Positions 1 to 9,980 of a stretch of 64,000 nt of DNA are shown here, one piece after another. Both the position numbers and the translations under genes were made by a program. The notes beneath the pieces were generated by a model, which was given only the letters and a program-made list of their open reading frames with translations, searched no databases and was not told where the DNA came from. Source of the DNA: Ensifer sp. LCM 4579 (GTDB lineage: Bacteria; Pseudomonadota; Alphaproteobacteria; Rhizobiales; Rhizobiaceae); contig NZ_MDDV01000012.1 in the NCBI RefSeq assembly GCF_001854885.1, forward strand, positions 1-64,000, in the 5' to 3' direction. Numbering within the stretch: the stretch's first letter is position 1; every line of letters begins with the position of its first letter.

Positions 1-199
1 TCGGCGCCAGCCAATCTGGCGCAACCCTCGAACGGAGAATGCCGCAGGAGAGACCACAGGCCCAGTCAGCTCACTCCGCGATCATGAGGTCTAGGTAGTC
101 AACAGGCAATGCCCTTCGCCAGCGGACAGTCCTTATGGAAAAAGATGCGTATCCGGCGGTTACCTCTAATTTGCAGGTGGTGGATACGTCCATAGTGAT

Positions 200-1237
200 G
201 TGTGCAGGGAAAGCACAACGCCCGTGATCTCGATAGATGCCGAGAAATTCCACGGCAATCAGGAGAGCCAGCGGCATAAAAGACTCAAGGCGATGATCTG
301 CGAGAAGCTGGCGCTCGATCCCGAAGCCGAGAAAGCCGGCATCGCGCAGGAACGTTATACCAAGGGAATGGACGGCACGGGCTATACCTTCCCCGACGTT
401 TTCGCGGCATCCCGGTGCGGCGGGCCTGCTGCCTTTGAGATTCAGATTACGACGGCGCAGCTTCCGAACATCGTCCGCCGAGAGGATTTCTATGCGGGAG
501 ATTGTATGTCGTGCAGGCTTTCCTTGTGCCCAATGCCGCGCTATTGGATTCGTAATATGAGTTTCGCTGACTATATCAATGGGTTCGCCCCCGCCGATGG
601 TACGATGCACCTGATGCATTCGGCCCCCGTCATCATCGGAGCTGATATCATCTTGTCAGGCGAGCTTCGGACGCGACCCTGTACCGTCTACACGGGTGAG
701 GATCTGCTCTATCTGTTTTACGGACGCCCCGCCTTCAAGCCGCTGCCTGGTCTACCGGCCAGCGCCATCGCTGAACACCTCCCGATGTGCCTAGTGGTGG
801 ACCCCACGCTTCTTGGCGATGCAGTCCGCATTCTACCCTTCGACAGCGGCGGTTACGGGCGTTATGCGGCGCATACTGGGCCGCTCGTTCAGCGCGCCGA
901 TTTCGAACTCGGCCCAGGTTGCGAAGTGCCTATGCGGCTGGTTCGCGCGTTCTTTGAAACCAACCGCAACTACTACATCCAGATAGCAACATCGAACGAC
1001 GCGGCAATCCCGATTTCGCAGCGTAAAGCGAAGGCATTCGCGCGACTTTCCCGGGATCCGGCACTCGCTGACGACGACGACCGCCGCTCCACTATCGAGG
1101 TGCAGATCGGCCGAGCTGTGCCGCTCGCCACCGCACTGAAGGCGGTCGTGGCGCCGCCCGTACTTCTCTCCGATCCAGAGGTCGTGCGAGAGAGCAGAGC
1201 CGCGCCAATCGCGGTGCATGAATATCGAGCAACGTAG
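200..1237 (+). CDS. Uncharacterised 345-residue ORF, possibly a composite
   Basis: Open frame from a GTG at 200, with an alternative ATG at 557 (residue 120, MSFADYINGF). I do not recognise the protein. The first ~115 residues (FHGNQESQ..., TFPDVFAA, AAFEIQITTAQLPNIVRREDFYAG) resemble DUF6035/CoiA-like proteins, which carry a similar EIQ...REDFY signature. Similarity seems to end abruptly near position 500, where the reading frame looks unlike the family. The second part (557-1237) is a globular soluble protein with no motif I know and could be the real gene. Codon use looks normal throughout. Either two gene pieces have become joined in frame, or a frameshift lies near 500. There is no signal peptide or membrane segment. 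It points away from the DUF4145 gene that follows. Confidence 0.45.
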   Translation: MCRESTTPVISIDAEKFHGNQESQRHKRLKAMICEKLALDPEAEKAGIAQERYTKGMDGTGYTFPDVFAASRCGGPAAFEIQITTAQLPNIVRREDFYAGDCMSCRLSLCPMPRYWIRNMSFADYINGFAPADGTMHLMHSAPVIIGADIILSGELRTRPCTVYTGEDLLYLFYGRPAFKPLPGLPASAIAEHLPMCLVVDPTLLGDAVRILPFDSGGYGRYAAHTGPLVQRADFELGPGCEVPMRLVRAFFETNRNYYIQIATSNDAAIPISQRKAKAFARLSRDPALADDDDRRSTIEVQIGRAVPLATALKAVVAPPVLLSDPEVVRESRAAPIAVHEYRAT

Positions 1238-1359
1238 CCTGAAGCGTCACGGCCAGCCGCGGGAGCGGGTCACGTGGGAGATGAAGGCGGCAGAACTCGT
1301 AAGTTTGTTATCCGGCCCCAGCCATGGCCGCAGGTAGAACTGAGGAACATAGTGGCGCT

Positions 1360-2115
1360 TCATTCTGACATCTGCCCTTTGGCAGCTACGATTTTCCGTG
1401 CCAAAGCATCCCTGTTGGCGGTCTTGTTGTCTAGCAGTTCGCCGAGAACATCCTCCAATAGTCCGAATGCAGTAAGCAGAAGATCACGATCAGTGCCACC
1501 GTCATGGCTTCCAACATTTCCGATCACTCTTAGCGCATCAAGAATATGTTTCTGAGCCGCCCGCTTACCCGTGAGTTTGGTTAGCCTTACGCCGAGCGCA
1601 AGACGCACCCGCTTTTTCCCCTTCTTGGGTTTGTTGAAACGTGGCACCTTAAGCTGGTCCAATAGCATTTCAATGCAAATCCTTAGCCGATTTGCACTGG
1701 CACCCGTATCAACCCAAAATAGCTGAAATGCCTTAAGCAGATGCCGCATGCTTTTGGGAGCCAGCTTCTCAGAGAATTTGATGATATGCGGGGCGGGTAT
1801 GATGCTGTCGGGAAAAAGCGCCTCGCGCATCGCCCAACCAAATTCCTCATCCTCATACTCAGTGTCCTCCAGCTTACCGGCCATCGACACAATCTCTCCG
1901 CATGCTGGCGCAGAGCATTGCAAGAATGCCGTAAATCTACCGTGATCCCATCCGGGCTCCCAATCTTGATGGTTTCGACCCACAGTTACGCAAGAAGGAT
2001 AAGCCTTCTGAAGCGATCCCTCTTTTAATCGGAGAATCCCCCGATTGCACTGTGGGCATGGAAACGGTGGAAAATGCTTTTCGTCGAAGAGGTCGTGCCA
2101 AAGATCAATATTCAT
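1360..2115 (-). CDS. DUF4145 domain protein with N-terminal zinc-ribbon-like cysteines
   Basis: 251 residues, ATG at 2115. The N-terminal part has two cysteine pairs (CPQC near residue 20, CSAPAC near residue 70) that could form a zinc ribbon. The C-terminal ~120 residues are helical and match the DUF4145 pattern: ASANRLRICIEMLLDQL, then a histidine-containing IGNVGSHDGG segment and a closing helix around GLLEDVLGELL. DUF4145 is found alone or fused to restriction and other defence nucleases, and its biochemical role is unsettled. A broken second copy lies just upstream at 2215-2439 on the same strand. The function here is unknown; family assignment is fairly secure. Confidence 0.7.
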   Translation of the reverse strand: MNIDLWHDLFDEKHFPPFPCPQCNRGILRLKEGSLQKAYPSCVTVGRNHQDWEPGWDHGRFTAFLQCSAPACGEIVSMAGKLEDTEYEDEEFGWAMREALFPDSIIPAPHIIKFSEKLAPKSMRHLLKAFQLFWVDTGASANRLRICIEMLLDQLKVPRFNKPKKGKKRVRLALGVRLTKLTGKRAAQKHILDALRVIGNVGSHDGGTDRDLLLTAFGLLEDVLGELLDNKTANRDALARKIVAAKGQMSE

Positions 2116-2214
2116 GTCTGCCTACCATCATAATGATACCTTGCCCTTGGCAGCGATGATTCGCTTTTGCTTCCGCCGATAGTTTCGCATCTCGCGCTTC
2201 AAACAACTACACCA

Positions 2215-2439
2215 TCAGATGCTTAACCATCGCGAAACGCACCAAAAGTCGTCAAAGTTTATTGCGCCATCATGGCTGTCGGCATTTCCAATCCAGCACA
2301 CCGCGTCCAAGCAAGTAGCCTGTCCATGCTCTACTTCCGTCAGCCTCTCAATTCGCGCGGAAAGATGAAGGTGCGATCCATTCGCGCGTAATCTGGAACT
2401 GCACCGGACGACCGGTCTTTTGCTGGACGACCATGGCAC
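2215..2439 (-). pseudogene. Remnant of a second DUF4145 gene
   Basis: The reading ends with AVCWIGNADSHDGAINFDDF, which parallels IGNVGSHDGG in the intact DUF4145 protein next door. Only the C-terminal piece survives; the upstream part of the frame shows no family resemblance. This suggests decay of a tandem paralogue, or debris from a related mobile defence module. Codons before the conserved segment should not be trusted as protein. Confidence 0.5.
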
Positions 2440-2811
2440 GGGTTCGGCTTTCTGTTCCTGTCACCAAGGTGCCGATTTTGACTTAACGAGATCACGGCCG
2501 CGAAGCTTACTGTCGATTGCGAGGTCAAACGAAGCGCGATCTCTCAACCTCCCGGTCGAGGAAGAAGCGAATCGCCCAGATTTGGCGCTGCTCGAGCGGC
2601 TTATTGACGCCAACCTTTTGGCCAGCATTCCACGCGGGACGGCCCAGTGCGGCAGGATCATATTGTGCAATACCCATTCGAGTTCTCCTTCGCCCACCAT
2701 TGACCGTTAGGAGAACGCGTGACTCAAGGATTGACGGGGCCGCAAGCAGACTGTCCGTAGTCCGGTCAGCAATGCCAGGAAGCGGACGGAGAGCAGCGCC
2801 GGATTGCGGCT
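2440..2811. other. Gap without a recognisable gene
   Basis: Short open frames on both strands overlap one another and show no family motif, signal peptide or convincing ribosome-binding site. I see nothing assignable here apart from the 3' flank of the patatin-like gene. Confidence 0.5.
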
Positions 2812-5199
2812 CTAGCGGGGCTCATGCTTACCCTCGGCGGCCTTGTCCTGGCCGCGTTGATCCTTGGAGGAACCGGTGCCATGTGAGGCAAGTTCCGGTC
2901 GCGGATAATACAACCCGTTGCTGGCAATCTCCTGTATCTGCGGCACCGCCCAAGGTCCGCATTGCTTGAAATGCCGTGCAACGGCTGCCTTCGAGGCCGG
3001 GGCCAGCCCCCAGGTCAATGGCGGCACATGGCCTTCGAAGGTTGGCTCTTGCACCCAACGGCTTGCTTCCTGTTTCAGGCGCCGCCTCGTTTCGGCCTGG
3101 CTCTCGCGCTCGATATCGGCTTCCGGATCGCCGTGCTGGCGGCGCTGCGCCATACGGGTGAGGAACGCAAATTCCTCAGCCTGGTCTTCAAAGGGCGGCA
3201 GTTCTTCAAGCGGGCCGAGCCCGAAGTGAAAATAGGTGTGCTGGACAATCTTGTCACCGGCCGCGAAAGTCCCCCACGTCCGAGACTGGGTGTCGCCCAG
3301 GTGGAGGCGATTAAGGTGATCGGATAAGCGCTTCGACAGACCAAGCCCAGCGAGGGATCTTGTGCTCATCAGGGTCAAGAAGGGTGACATTATGTCGGGC
3401 GTTTCGGAAATGGTCGTGTCGAGACCCTGATCGAGACCGGGCGGGGCGTCGCACCTTCCCGCCAGAGTCGGATCGGAGGTGATCTGGATGAGGACATATC
3501 TGACGAAGCGTTTCGTCGTCAGGAGGTCAGAGCAGGAGCGGGCATAGAGGTTCTCGTCCTTCGCCCGTTCCCGGATCTTGTCGCATTGGATGTCATCGAG
3601 CTGCTCAATGAGGCGCAGCAGGGACGATGCGCCGTAATCGTCGACATAACCTCCGTCAATGAGGGTGTCGAAATAGCGTTCCTCCACCTTACCGGGATAA
3701 GAAGCGACCATGGTCGGATTCATGGGAAAGGGCGCGCCCGAAGCGTCAGTGCCCCAGGGAATCGTGAACCTGCCGCCCGGCGAAATCCCCGGAAAACGAG
3801 CGGAATTGACGACGGCCGTGCTGACGCGCGTGGTAGGCAGGCCCAAACCGAAGATTTCAATGTCGGGTAGCGTCAGCGTCGGCGCGCCGGCATCGCCGAG
3901 ATTGGATGTGACGGCGATCAGGCCGCGGCTTGTCAGCGTCGCGTTCATGATCAGCGCCGGCCAGGGCCGCCGCGGCCAGAGCGCGCTCAGCGATGAAGCA
4001 AACAAGGGTGACCCATAGGCATCGGCCCAGGCCCGTTCAAGTGCACGCTCGAGGCTTATGCCGCGATCCTCGAAAAGCCGGGCAGCTGGCCAGAAGATCG
4101 CCCTCAGCAGATCGCCGCTGAGCGCCGAGGCAACGACAGGCCCGAGAAACTCGCCGTCAAGCATGGCGCGCACGCAGGGCGAAAGGCCTCCAGCCTGCGA
4201 AGGCCGGCAATCCGGCCGGCGCGGCCTTTCGGCGAGCTCGCCAGCGTAGATTGCGGATCCCAGCGAGCCGCCGGAGACCGATGAGATGGCAAAAAGCCGG
4301 TTGGAGAAGTCCGGCACCTGGCGGTCCAGTTCCGACAGCACGGTCGCCGTCCATTCCGCGGCCCGTATGCCGCCGCCGGCGCTTTCGACCAGAAACATGG
4401 TCGCCTGGCCGTCCTTGTCCTGATTGCTGGCGAGCCAACAATCAAAGGACGTCTCGACCTGCATCATCCCTGCAGGAGCTGCCGCGTTCGGGCACGCCAC
4501 GGCGGCGGGGATCGAAAACAATTTTGCTTCGGGGATCTCGCGGATCGGCGCCGCCCGGTAAAAGACGAAGCCGGCCACGGTCGACGCGATCACGACACGG
4601 AAGAGATATTTTCGCGCCGGCATCCGCGCAAGACAGCCAAGGATCGCGACAATGAGGCCCCCGATCGCAAAACAGGAGGCGACCGGGCCAATGATGCGGC
4701 CTATCGCGGCGGCAAAAACAGCAAAGGTCAAAAACACCAACAGCGCCAGCGCCAATATCCTGAAGCGCCGGGCTTGAAGGACCGTTGTCGTCTTGACCTG
4801 GCCGCGCTCGCTGCGGAACCACAGCCACGGAACCAGCGCGAAGGCAAGGGCAAGCACGCCGATCAAGACCTGCCGACCACTCCCCGTGAGGCCGACAGCC
4901 ACTGCGAAAGCGACCATGAACATGCTCGCGGCGGCGACGGCAAATTGCTGGTGCCATCGCTTCGTCGCCAGCGAGACCATGAAGAGGAAGGCAACCGCTG
5001 AAAGAATGACGGATCCGCAAAGGATAAAAAACGAGCCCTGTGCGGTCGCGGAACTGGATAGCAGCGCCTCTTGCCCGCCATCAGTGAACAGGGCGAAGCC
5101 AATCAGGCCGAGAACGACAAGAATTGACGCCACGATCCCCTCCCCCGAGCGGCCGTTCGGGCTCCAGGAGCGACAGAACGGGCATGCAAGGCCCATCAT
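2812..5199 (-). CDS. Membrane-anchored patatin-like phospholipase
   Basis: 795 residues. The first ~215 hold about seven hydrophobic segments (for example ILVVLGLIGFALF, VLALAFALVPWLWF, FRVVIASTVAGFVFY). The soluble remainder has patatin features in order: an oxyanion loop SAGGGIRAAEW near residue 275, the nucleophile elbow SSVSGGSLGSA near 305, and DGGYVDDYG near 516, which would supply the catalytic Asp. The elbow has Ser in place of the usual first Gly of GxSxG, as in some PNPLA lipases with an SGGSLG elbow. An alternative GTG start at 5133 follows a very strong GGGGGAGGGG site and may be the true start. Family members hydrolyse acyl lipids. It stands alone on its strand in an accessory region. 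Family is secure; substrate unknown. Confidence 0.8.
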   Translation of the reverse strand: MMGLACPFCRSWSPNGRSGEGIVASILVVLGLIGFALFTDGGQEALLSSSATAQGSFFILCGSVILSAVAFLFMVSLATKRWHQQFAVAAASMFMVAFAVAVGLTGSGRQVLIGVLALAFALVPWLWFRSERGQVKTTTVLQARRFRILALALLVFLTFAVFAAAIGRIIGPVASCFAIGGLIVAILGCLARMPARKYLFRVVIASTVAGFVFYRAAPIREIPEAKLFSIPAAVACPNAAAPAGMMQVETSFDCWLASNQDKDGQATMFLVESAGGGIRAAEWTATVLSELDRQVPDFSNRLFAISSVSGGSLGSAIYAGELAERPRRPDCRPSQAGGLSPCVRAMLDGEFLGPVVASALSGDLLRAIFWPAARLFEDRGISLERALERAWADAYGSPLFASSLSALWPRRPWPALIMNATLTSRGLIAVTSNLGDAGAPTLTLPDIEIFGLGLPTTRVSTAVVNSARFPGISPGGRFTIPWGTDASGAPFPMNPTMVASYPGKVEERYFDTLIDGGYVDDYGASSLLRLIEQLDDIQCDKIRERAKDENLYARSCSDLLTTKRFVRYVLIQITSDPTLAGRCDAPPGLDQGLDTTISETPDIMSPFLTLMSTRSLAGLGLSKRLSDHLNRLHLGDTQSRTWGTFAAGDKIVQHTYFHFGLGPLEELPPFEDQAEEFAFLTRMAQRRQHGDPEADIERESQAETRRRLKQEASRWVQEPTFEGHVPPLTWGLAPASKAAVARHFKQCGPWAVPQIQEIASNGLYYPRPELASHGTGSSKDQRGQDKAAEGKHEPR

Positions 5200-6221
5200 G
5201 CGCTATTTATTCAGGGAGCGCCATTCCGATCCTGTTCGGCAAGCTTCGCCGCTCCGGGCTCTCAACCACCGAGGAGAGGTGAAGCTCGCTGAAAAGGCCG
5301 TTCCCAGAGCGATCCTCGCGGCTGGCTATTTGGGCAGTCACCGGTCACTATTTACCAGCAATTCTAGATTTACGCGCACGGCTGCCTGCATGCCGATCGA
5401 AGCAGGCTGCCTGCATGCCGATCGAAGCAGCCGGCACAGCTGCAAGCAAGAGGCGCACGGCATTCGCCAAAGAGCGGCCGCAAGCGGAGAGGATCGCCTC
5501 GATCGGCGGTACATTGACGACAGGTGCCGCCAGCCGAAAGCGGCCTTCCGCTGCAAGAAAAGACCACTCGTCGAAGCTCCAGGAAACGAGCGGCTCGTCC
5601 ACTCCGGCTCGCAGCTTCGAGGCGCGACCATGGAAAAGCATCCATGCGCCCGCCCACCAAAGGGGAGAACGGGCTGACACGGTCCTTCCTGCCTAAGTGT
5701 GTCAACAGCCAATGCGACCCCCTGCCGATCGGTGCTGATCGTTTTCTACCTGCCAGCCATCCGCTCAAGAGGGAGTGCAGGCCAGCAACCTCCGCCCCTG
5801 TCGTGGCGCTCGCGAGATGAAATCATCGCAAAATGTCGGACCAGTCCTGCAGCGCTATGCCGTATGCCAAGCTGATTTAGATCCACTGCCGTCCGCGGGG
5901 CACTGAAGCTCTTGCGATTTCGAGTCGCAGCTTTTGGCGATGCGGCGATATTGTCACATTGGCTGATATGAGAGGCGCACAGCAGTCGTCAGCGAAGCGT
6001 GGCGGGAACTGCTGGACCGGGCTCAATCGAGCCGGCCGCCGTTATCGTCTCGGTCGGCGATTATGCGGACTAAGCGGTCGTCGCCAAGCCGATTGCCGGA
6101 TGACGTGTTTGGGCCGGATGCGGTCGGGCTGCTTTTTGCGTGCGAGAAGCGATAGCCGACATTCAACCAAGAAGGGCAAGATCCCTGAGTTTACTTCAGG
6201 CGTCACTCGTCAGCGGTGTCT
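5200..6221. other. One-kilobase intergenic region
   Basis: Many short overlapping frames on both strands but none with a recognisable domain or good start. It holds the tandem repeat at 5381-5430. The stretch near 5690-5770 reminds me of an insertion-sequence end but no transposase can be read. I see no gene. Confidence 0.5.
5381..5430. repeat. Perfect tandem duplication of a 25-base unit
   Basis: The unit that starts GCTGCCTGCATGCCGATCGA occupies 5381-5405 and is repeated exactly at 5406-5430. Two identical copies without divergence suggest a recent slippage event. No function is evident. Confidence 0.85.
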
Positions 6222-9200
6222 CTATGACCGCTTCTCAGGCCGACACTGCTGTTCAGGCGTTGTGCTTGCATAACTGAGTTGCACTATGGCAGACTTAACT
6301 GCGCCGGCAAAGTTCGCCAACTTGTGGGTGTCGGCAATCAACGCATCCCGAAGTGTCCTTGGAATTTCAAGTTGCCCCCCAGCTCCGCGCTTGCCTCGAT
6401 TACAAATGTTGTCGGGCTCTTCGCCGGGAAGGCGATGTCCTGTGGTGCGGACGCGAAACCCCGCGTCCTGCAGATTCTTGGCGACAGTGTCGCGCAACTG
6501 GTGATCGAGACCACCGAGCCAGACGGTCTCTGTATCTCCCTCGTCCTTTCGACCGTGCACGGTGACCACGACGTCGGCTGCCGCTGCTAGGCGCAGACCT
6601 TCCGGCTCATCGAATAGATGCGATTTAATGTGGAGATCGGAGTGAGGACGGTCTGGTTTCAACCCTTCGAAGCAGTAGAGCGAAAGGTCATTGCCTGCGA
6701 TCGCTACAGCGAGCTCGGAGGTGCCAGGTTCGATCGTTCCACCATGAGGGGCGGCAATCAGGACGGGCGACGGCTTCTCGGTGAAGAACTTTCTGTAGTC
6801 GACGCCTTCCGTCTCGCCGGCGGCAAGGGCCGAATAGCCCTTGTACTTGTCTGACGTTTCTCCCGGTTTTGTCGATCGCGCGGTCGCTTCAGATGAAACG
6901 GCGGATGTGGTCTGATTTCTGGATGTTCCGCTCACACCGTCGTCTTCGCCGCTGGCCCCATCGTCGTCTTCATCCTCGTCTTCATCTTCATAGTCCCTGT
7001 TGCGCATCTCCCTTTCGGTCTCGGCGCTGCGGTGCTCCGATGCGATCCGAAGGTTGAGTTCTGCGATGTGTTTCTCCGCAAACGCTGTAACTAAAGGGCG
7101 TTCATCCGACAACCACTCCGTCAGGGAGTCTCTTCTGGCTCGCCACGCTTCGGCGAAGCCCAATTCGCCCGACACCACACCGGTGCTATCGATCGCGGCT
7201 CGCACCCCGCTTAGTTTTCGAGCGTCACCCGGGAAACGCGACACTATCTCCTTTAAGACAGCATGGGTGGAGATCTCGCCGTGATAATTTCGCAGGATCG
7301 CAAGCGCGAAATCCGCCTCCGTATCGCCGCCTGCCTTTACCAGCTCTACGAGCGCAGCAGCGAACTCCGGTGTGCAATGAGGGAATACGTTGCTTAGGAG
7401 GCGACCTCCTCGAAATTGAAAAAGTCGCCTGTCGCCTGAAAACCAGGACAGCCCCTTGCTAATCGCGAGGTGAGGGTCCTTTGCGAGCACTTTTCCCAGA
7501 CCGTGGAAACGGAATGGCACTGCCTCGAACCGACCTTCATCCCTGTCTTCGTCAGAATTCTTGGCTAGGCGAGCACCGAAATAGTCCCAGATCGCTCGGG
7601 GCTGACGTTCGGCCAGCCGGCCCAAAATGCCCTCTACCTGGTAGTTCACCTGGCGGACATAGCCTAAGTTCTCAAGGATTTGTGCCGTTCTTTCAGGAGT
7701 GAGTTCCTCATAGAGCTTTCCGCCCTTCTGTAGGAACCATGCTTCCGAGACCCACCGGACATCTTTGCGGTCGTTCAGAAATGCCAGGGCGTCGCGCAAG
7801 AAGCTGTCGGGGTCTGTGATCTGCTCCGCGTCAAAGTGCTCCAAGGCAAGTAGTAGGCATTCGCTAACTGCTGCTGAGTCCGCAATGTCAATGGCGCGCT
7901 TCAACAGGCGGTGCGCGAAATCTGGCTGCTTAACTTCCGAATATCGAAGATGGCGCGCTATGCCTGACAAATTCTTAGCGGACACAAGTTCGCGTTCCAA
8001 AATTGCTTCATAGATATCGTTCCGGCCACTCCGAGATAGCCCATTGAGGAAGCCGGGAAGAAACCGGCGGAGATCATCGGAGGCCCTCGCCAAAAACCTC
8101 TCCGCCACCTCGGGCTTACGCTCTGCAAGATTGCTGAGGAAATTCCCGAAAACGGGGAAGGTCGCTAGATCGCTTGACTTAGTTTCCGCACAGCGCGCTA
8201 TCAGGTCGTACCACTGGCTCTCGTTTGCGTTGTTGATAGCGGCGAGATAGCTGTCCGCTTCCTTCTTCCGATACTCGTCAGCCCTCTGATATTCGAATTC
8301 CGCATCGGTCCAGTGTTCGGAATAGACGGATTCAAATCCAACCAGAACTTTATATTGGCGAAAGCGTTCGTCTGTATTAATCGCGTCACGGAACTTGAAG
8401 ATGGCGGCAATGAGGGCGGCAGCTTCGGCCTGACAATTAAATCGATTATCCGGGTCATCTGCCAACGCTCTCGTGCGCCGGTAGTCATAAAGGAATTGAT
8501 GTTCTAGGTGTTGGAGCAGCTCGTAGCTTTCGGATTTGGCCCGTGCTGTCACGAATTCGACAATACGTGTTGCGTCCCGGAGAGTGATATCCAGGAGCTC
8601 ATTCGAGTACTGCACCTGATTGGGAGTTCGTGTGGCAGCGTCCAGCGCTGCGAGAACTGCTCGCTTTTGCGTATCGTCGGTGGATCGGTCGTAGGCCGCG
8701 AAGAGAGCCGTCATTGCCTTCTCGCGAACTTGCCGCAACTGATCCGACACTGGCACGGCCCCGGTGCTTAGCGCCACGGAATCTGCCTTCCACTTGGCAC
8801 CTGTAATGTCGGATTGGATTGCCTCGGTCCATACAGTGAGGACGATGGGCCGAATGCCGTCCAACTCGACGCTACTCATCCCGGCAAGATGATCCACCAG
8901 CGCCATCTGGAGCATCGGTCCCACCTGCCGATAGGCGTCGATGTTGTACTCGGAAAGGTGCTTCACCGCGTTTACAATCGTCTGCCGAAGGTCTTCCTCT
9001 GACTCATCCCGGTAAATGTCGATAAGAAGCTGTAGCGTTCCGACCACGTCTGCGTAACGCAGACGCTCTATTATCTCCAGGACAAGCGTTGTCACCGCGT
9101 CGGCTTTGAACCCCTCCATTTTGCCATAGGTCGTCTCTATCGGAACAGGCTCGGTTGCACGCGCAGCTTTCACCGCCCGGAGGAGAGGCCCCCTCAGCCC

Positions 9201-9980
9201 TTCGTAGGCGGCCGAGAGGTCGTCATAATTCGGAATTGAGTAATCCTTCAGGCCGGAAAGAATCTCGTAGCGCTCGTTATTATTCTGTGCACCGTCGAGC
9301 AGCGTTGCAATGTCCTTATCGAAGAGGCTTTTGCCTTGAAGAAGCCGCTCATACTCGTGCTGCGCCTTTTGAATCTCAAAGCCAGCCGGGATCAGGTACT
9401 TGTCCATGATCCGCTCAAATCGACGGGCAATTGCTTTCATCGCTTTCCCGCCATAGCCGTCGCCTAGGTTGTCCTTATAGAGAATGTCGTGTGACGTTTC
9501 GGACCAGGCGTGGTTTAGAATGGTCTGGACCTGAATCTCACAACGCAGCCCGGCGAACCTCGCGTATTCCGGCAGGCGTACCCGTTCCTCGCGAAGCCTC
9601 ACCGTGTAGTGGACGGCGCGGTATTGGGCTTCCTGATTTTCGGGAACGGGATGATGAATTTTGGTTGAGTCCTCCTCGATTTCGAAGTTCTCGCGGATTA
9701 GCGATGATGCCAAGAATCGATCAACATCGTTGTTGGTATAGAAGATGAGCCGCACACCAGCGAGATCGCGCCGGTCAAGCTCAAGCGTCTGAGTTTCCAA
9801 TTTGTCCGCCTCGACTAGACGCCGACGCAAGCTACTCACTTCTTTTGCGCGCCACTGAACCGATTGAGGACGTGGCTGGCCTTTGTCGACGCGCAGTGCG
9901 TTTTCCAGGATGAATCGAACTGTTTGTGCGAAGTCGTCGTACGTGGAATAGTACTTCTTCTCGTAGTCTTCGATATTCAT
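6222..9980 (-). CDS. RelA/SpoT-domain protein with C-terminal poly-gamma-glutamate-hydrolase-like domain
   Basis: About 1252 residues from the ATG at 9980 (MNIEDYEKKYY), chosen because GAGG lies about 9 bases upstream; the frame stays open to 10094. Residues ~20-200 form a RelA/SpoT nucleotidyltransferase domain: DRRDLAGVRLIFY, QYRAVHYTVRL and CEIQVQTILNHAWSE match (p)ppGpp-synthetase motifs. About 750 helical residues without a recognised family follow, then an acidic linker rich in Asp and Glu (about residues 985-1010). The last ~190 residues resemble the poly-gamma-glutamate hydrolase/phage PghP family: IAAPHGGTIEPGTSELA, LHIKSHLFDEP and VVTVHGRKDEGD keep the metal-binding His/Glu pattern. 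Known relatives make alarmone nucleotides or cleave gamma-glutamyl polymers. Their combination in one chain is unusual and suggests a toxin or anti-phage effector (inference). It stands alone on its strand. Confidence 0.75.
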   Translation of the reverse strand: MNIEDYEKKYYSTYDDFAQTVRFILENALRVDKGQPRPQSVQWRAKEVSSLRRRLVEADKLETQTLELDRRDLAGVRLIFYTNNDVDRFLASSLIRENFEIEEDSTKIHHPVPENQEAQYRAVHYTVRLREERVRLPEYARFAGLRCEIQVQTILNHAWSETSHDILYKDNLGDGYGGKAMKAIARRFERIMDKYLIPAGFEIQKAQHEYERLLQGKSLFDKDIATLLDGAQNNNERYEILSGLKDYSIPNYDDLSAAYEGLRGPLLRAVKAARATEPVPIETTYGKMEGFKADAVTTLVLEIIERLRYADVVGTLQLLIDIYRDESEEDLRQTIVNAVKHLSEYNIDAYRQVGPMLQMALVDHLAGMSSVELDGIRPIVLTVWTEAIQSDITGAKWKADSVALSTGAVPVSDQLRQVREKAMTALFAAYDRSTDDTQKRAVLAALDAATRTPNQVQYSNELLDITLRDATRIVEFVTARAKSESYELLQHLEHQFLYDYRRTRALADDPDNRFNCQAEAAALIAAIFKFRDAINTDERFRQYKVLVGFESVYSEHWTDAEFEYQRADEYRKKEADSYLAAINNANESQWYDLIARCAETKSSDLATFPVFGNFLSNLAERKPEVAERFLARASDDLRRFLPGFLNGLSRSGRNDIYEAILERELVSAKNLSGIARHLRYSEVKQPDFAHRLLKRAIDIADSAAVSECLLLALEHFDAEQITDPDSFLRDALAFLNDRKDVRWVSEAWFLQKGGKLYEELTPERTAQILENLGYVRQVNYQVEGILGRLAERQPRAIWDYFGARLAKNSDEDRDEGRFEAVPFRFHGLGKVLAKDPHLAISKGLSWFSGDRRLFQFRGGRLLSNVFPHCTPEFAAALVELVKAGGDTEADFALAILRNYHGEISTHAVLKEIVSRFPGDARKLSGVRAAIDSTGVVSGELGFAEAWRARRDSLTEWLSDERPLVTAFAEKHIAELNLRIASEHRSAETEREMRNRDYEDEDEDEDDDGASGEDDGVSGTSRNQTTSAVSSEATARSTKPGETSDKYKGYSALAAGETEGVDYRKFFTEKPSPVLIAAPHGGTIEPGTSELAVAIAGNDLSLYCFEGLKPDRPHSDLHIKSHLFDEPEGLRLAAAADVVVTVHGRKDEGDTETVWLGGLDHQLRDTVAKNLQDAGFRVRTTGHRLPGEEPDNICNRGKRGAGGQLEIPRTLRDALIADTHKLANFAGAVKSAIVQLSYASTTPEQQCRPEKRS

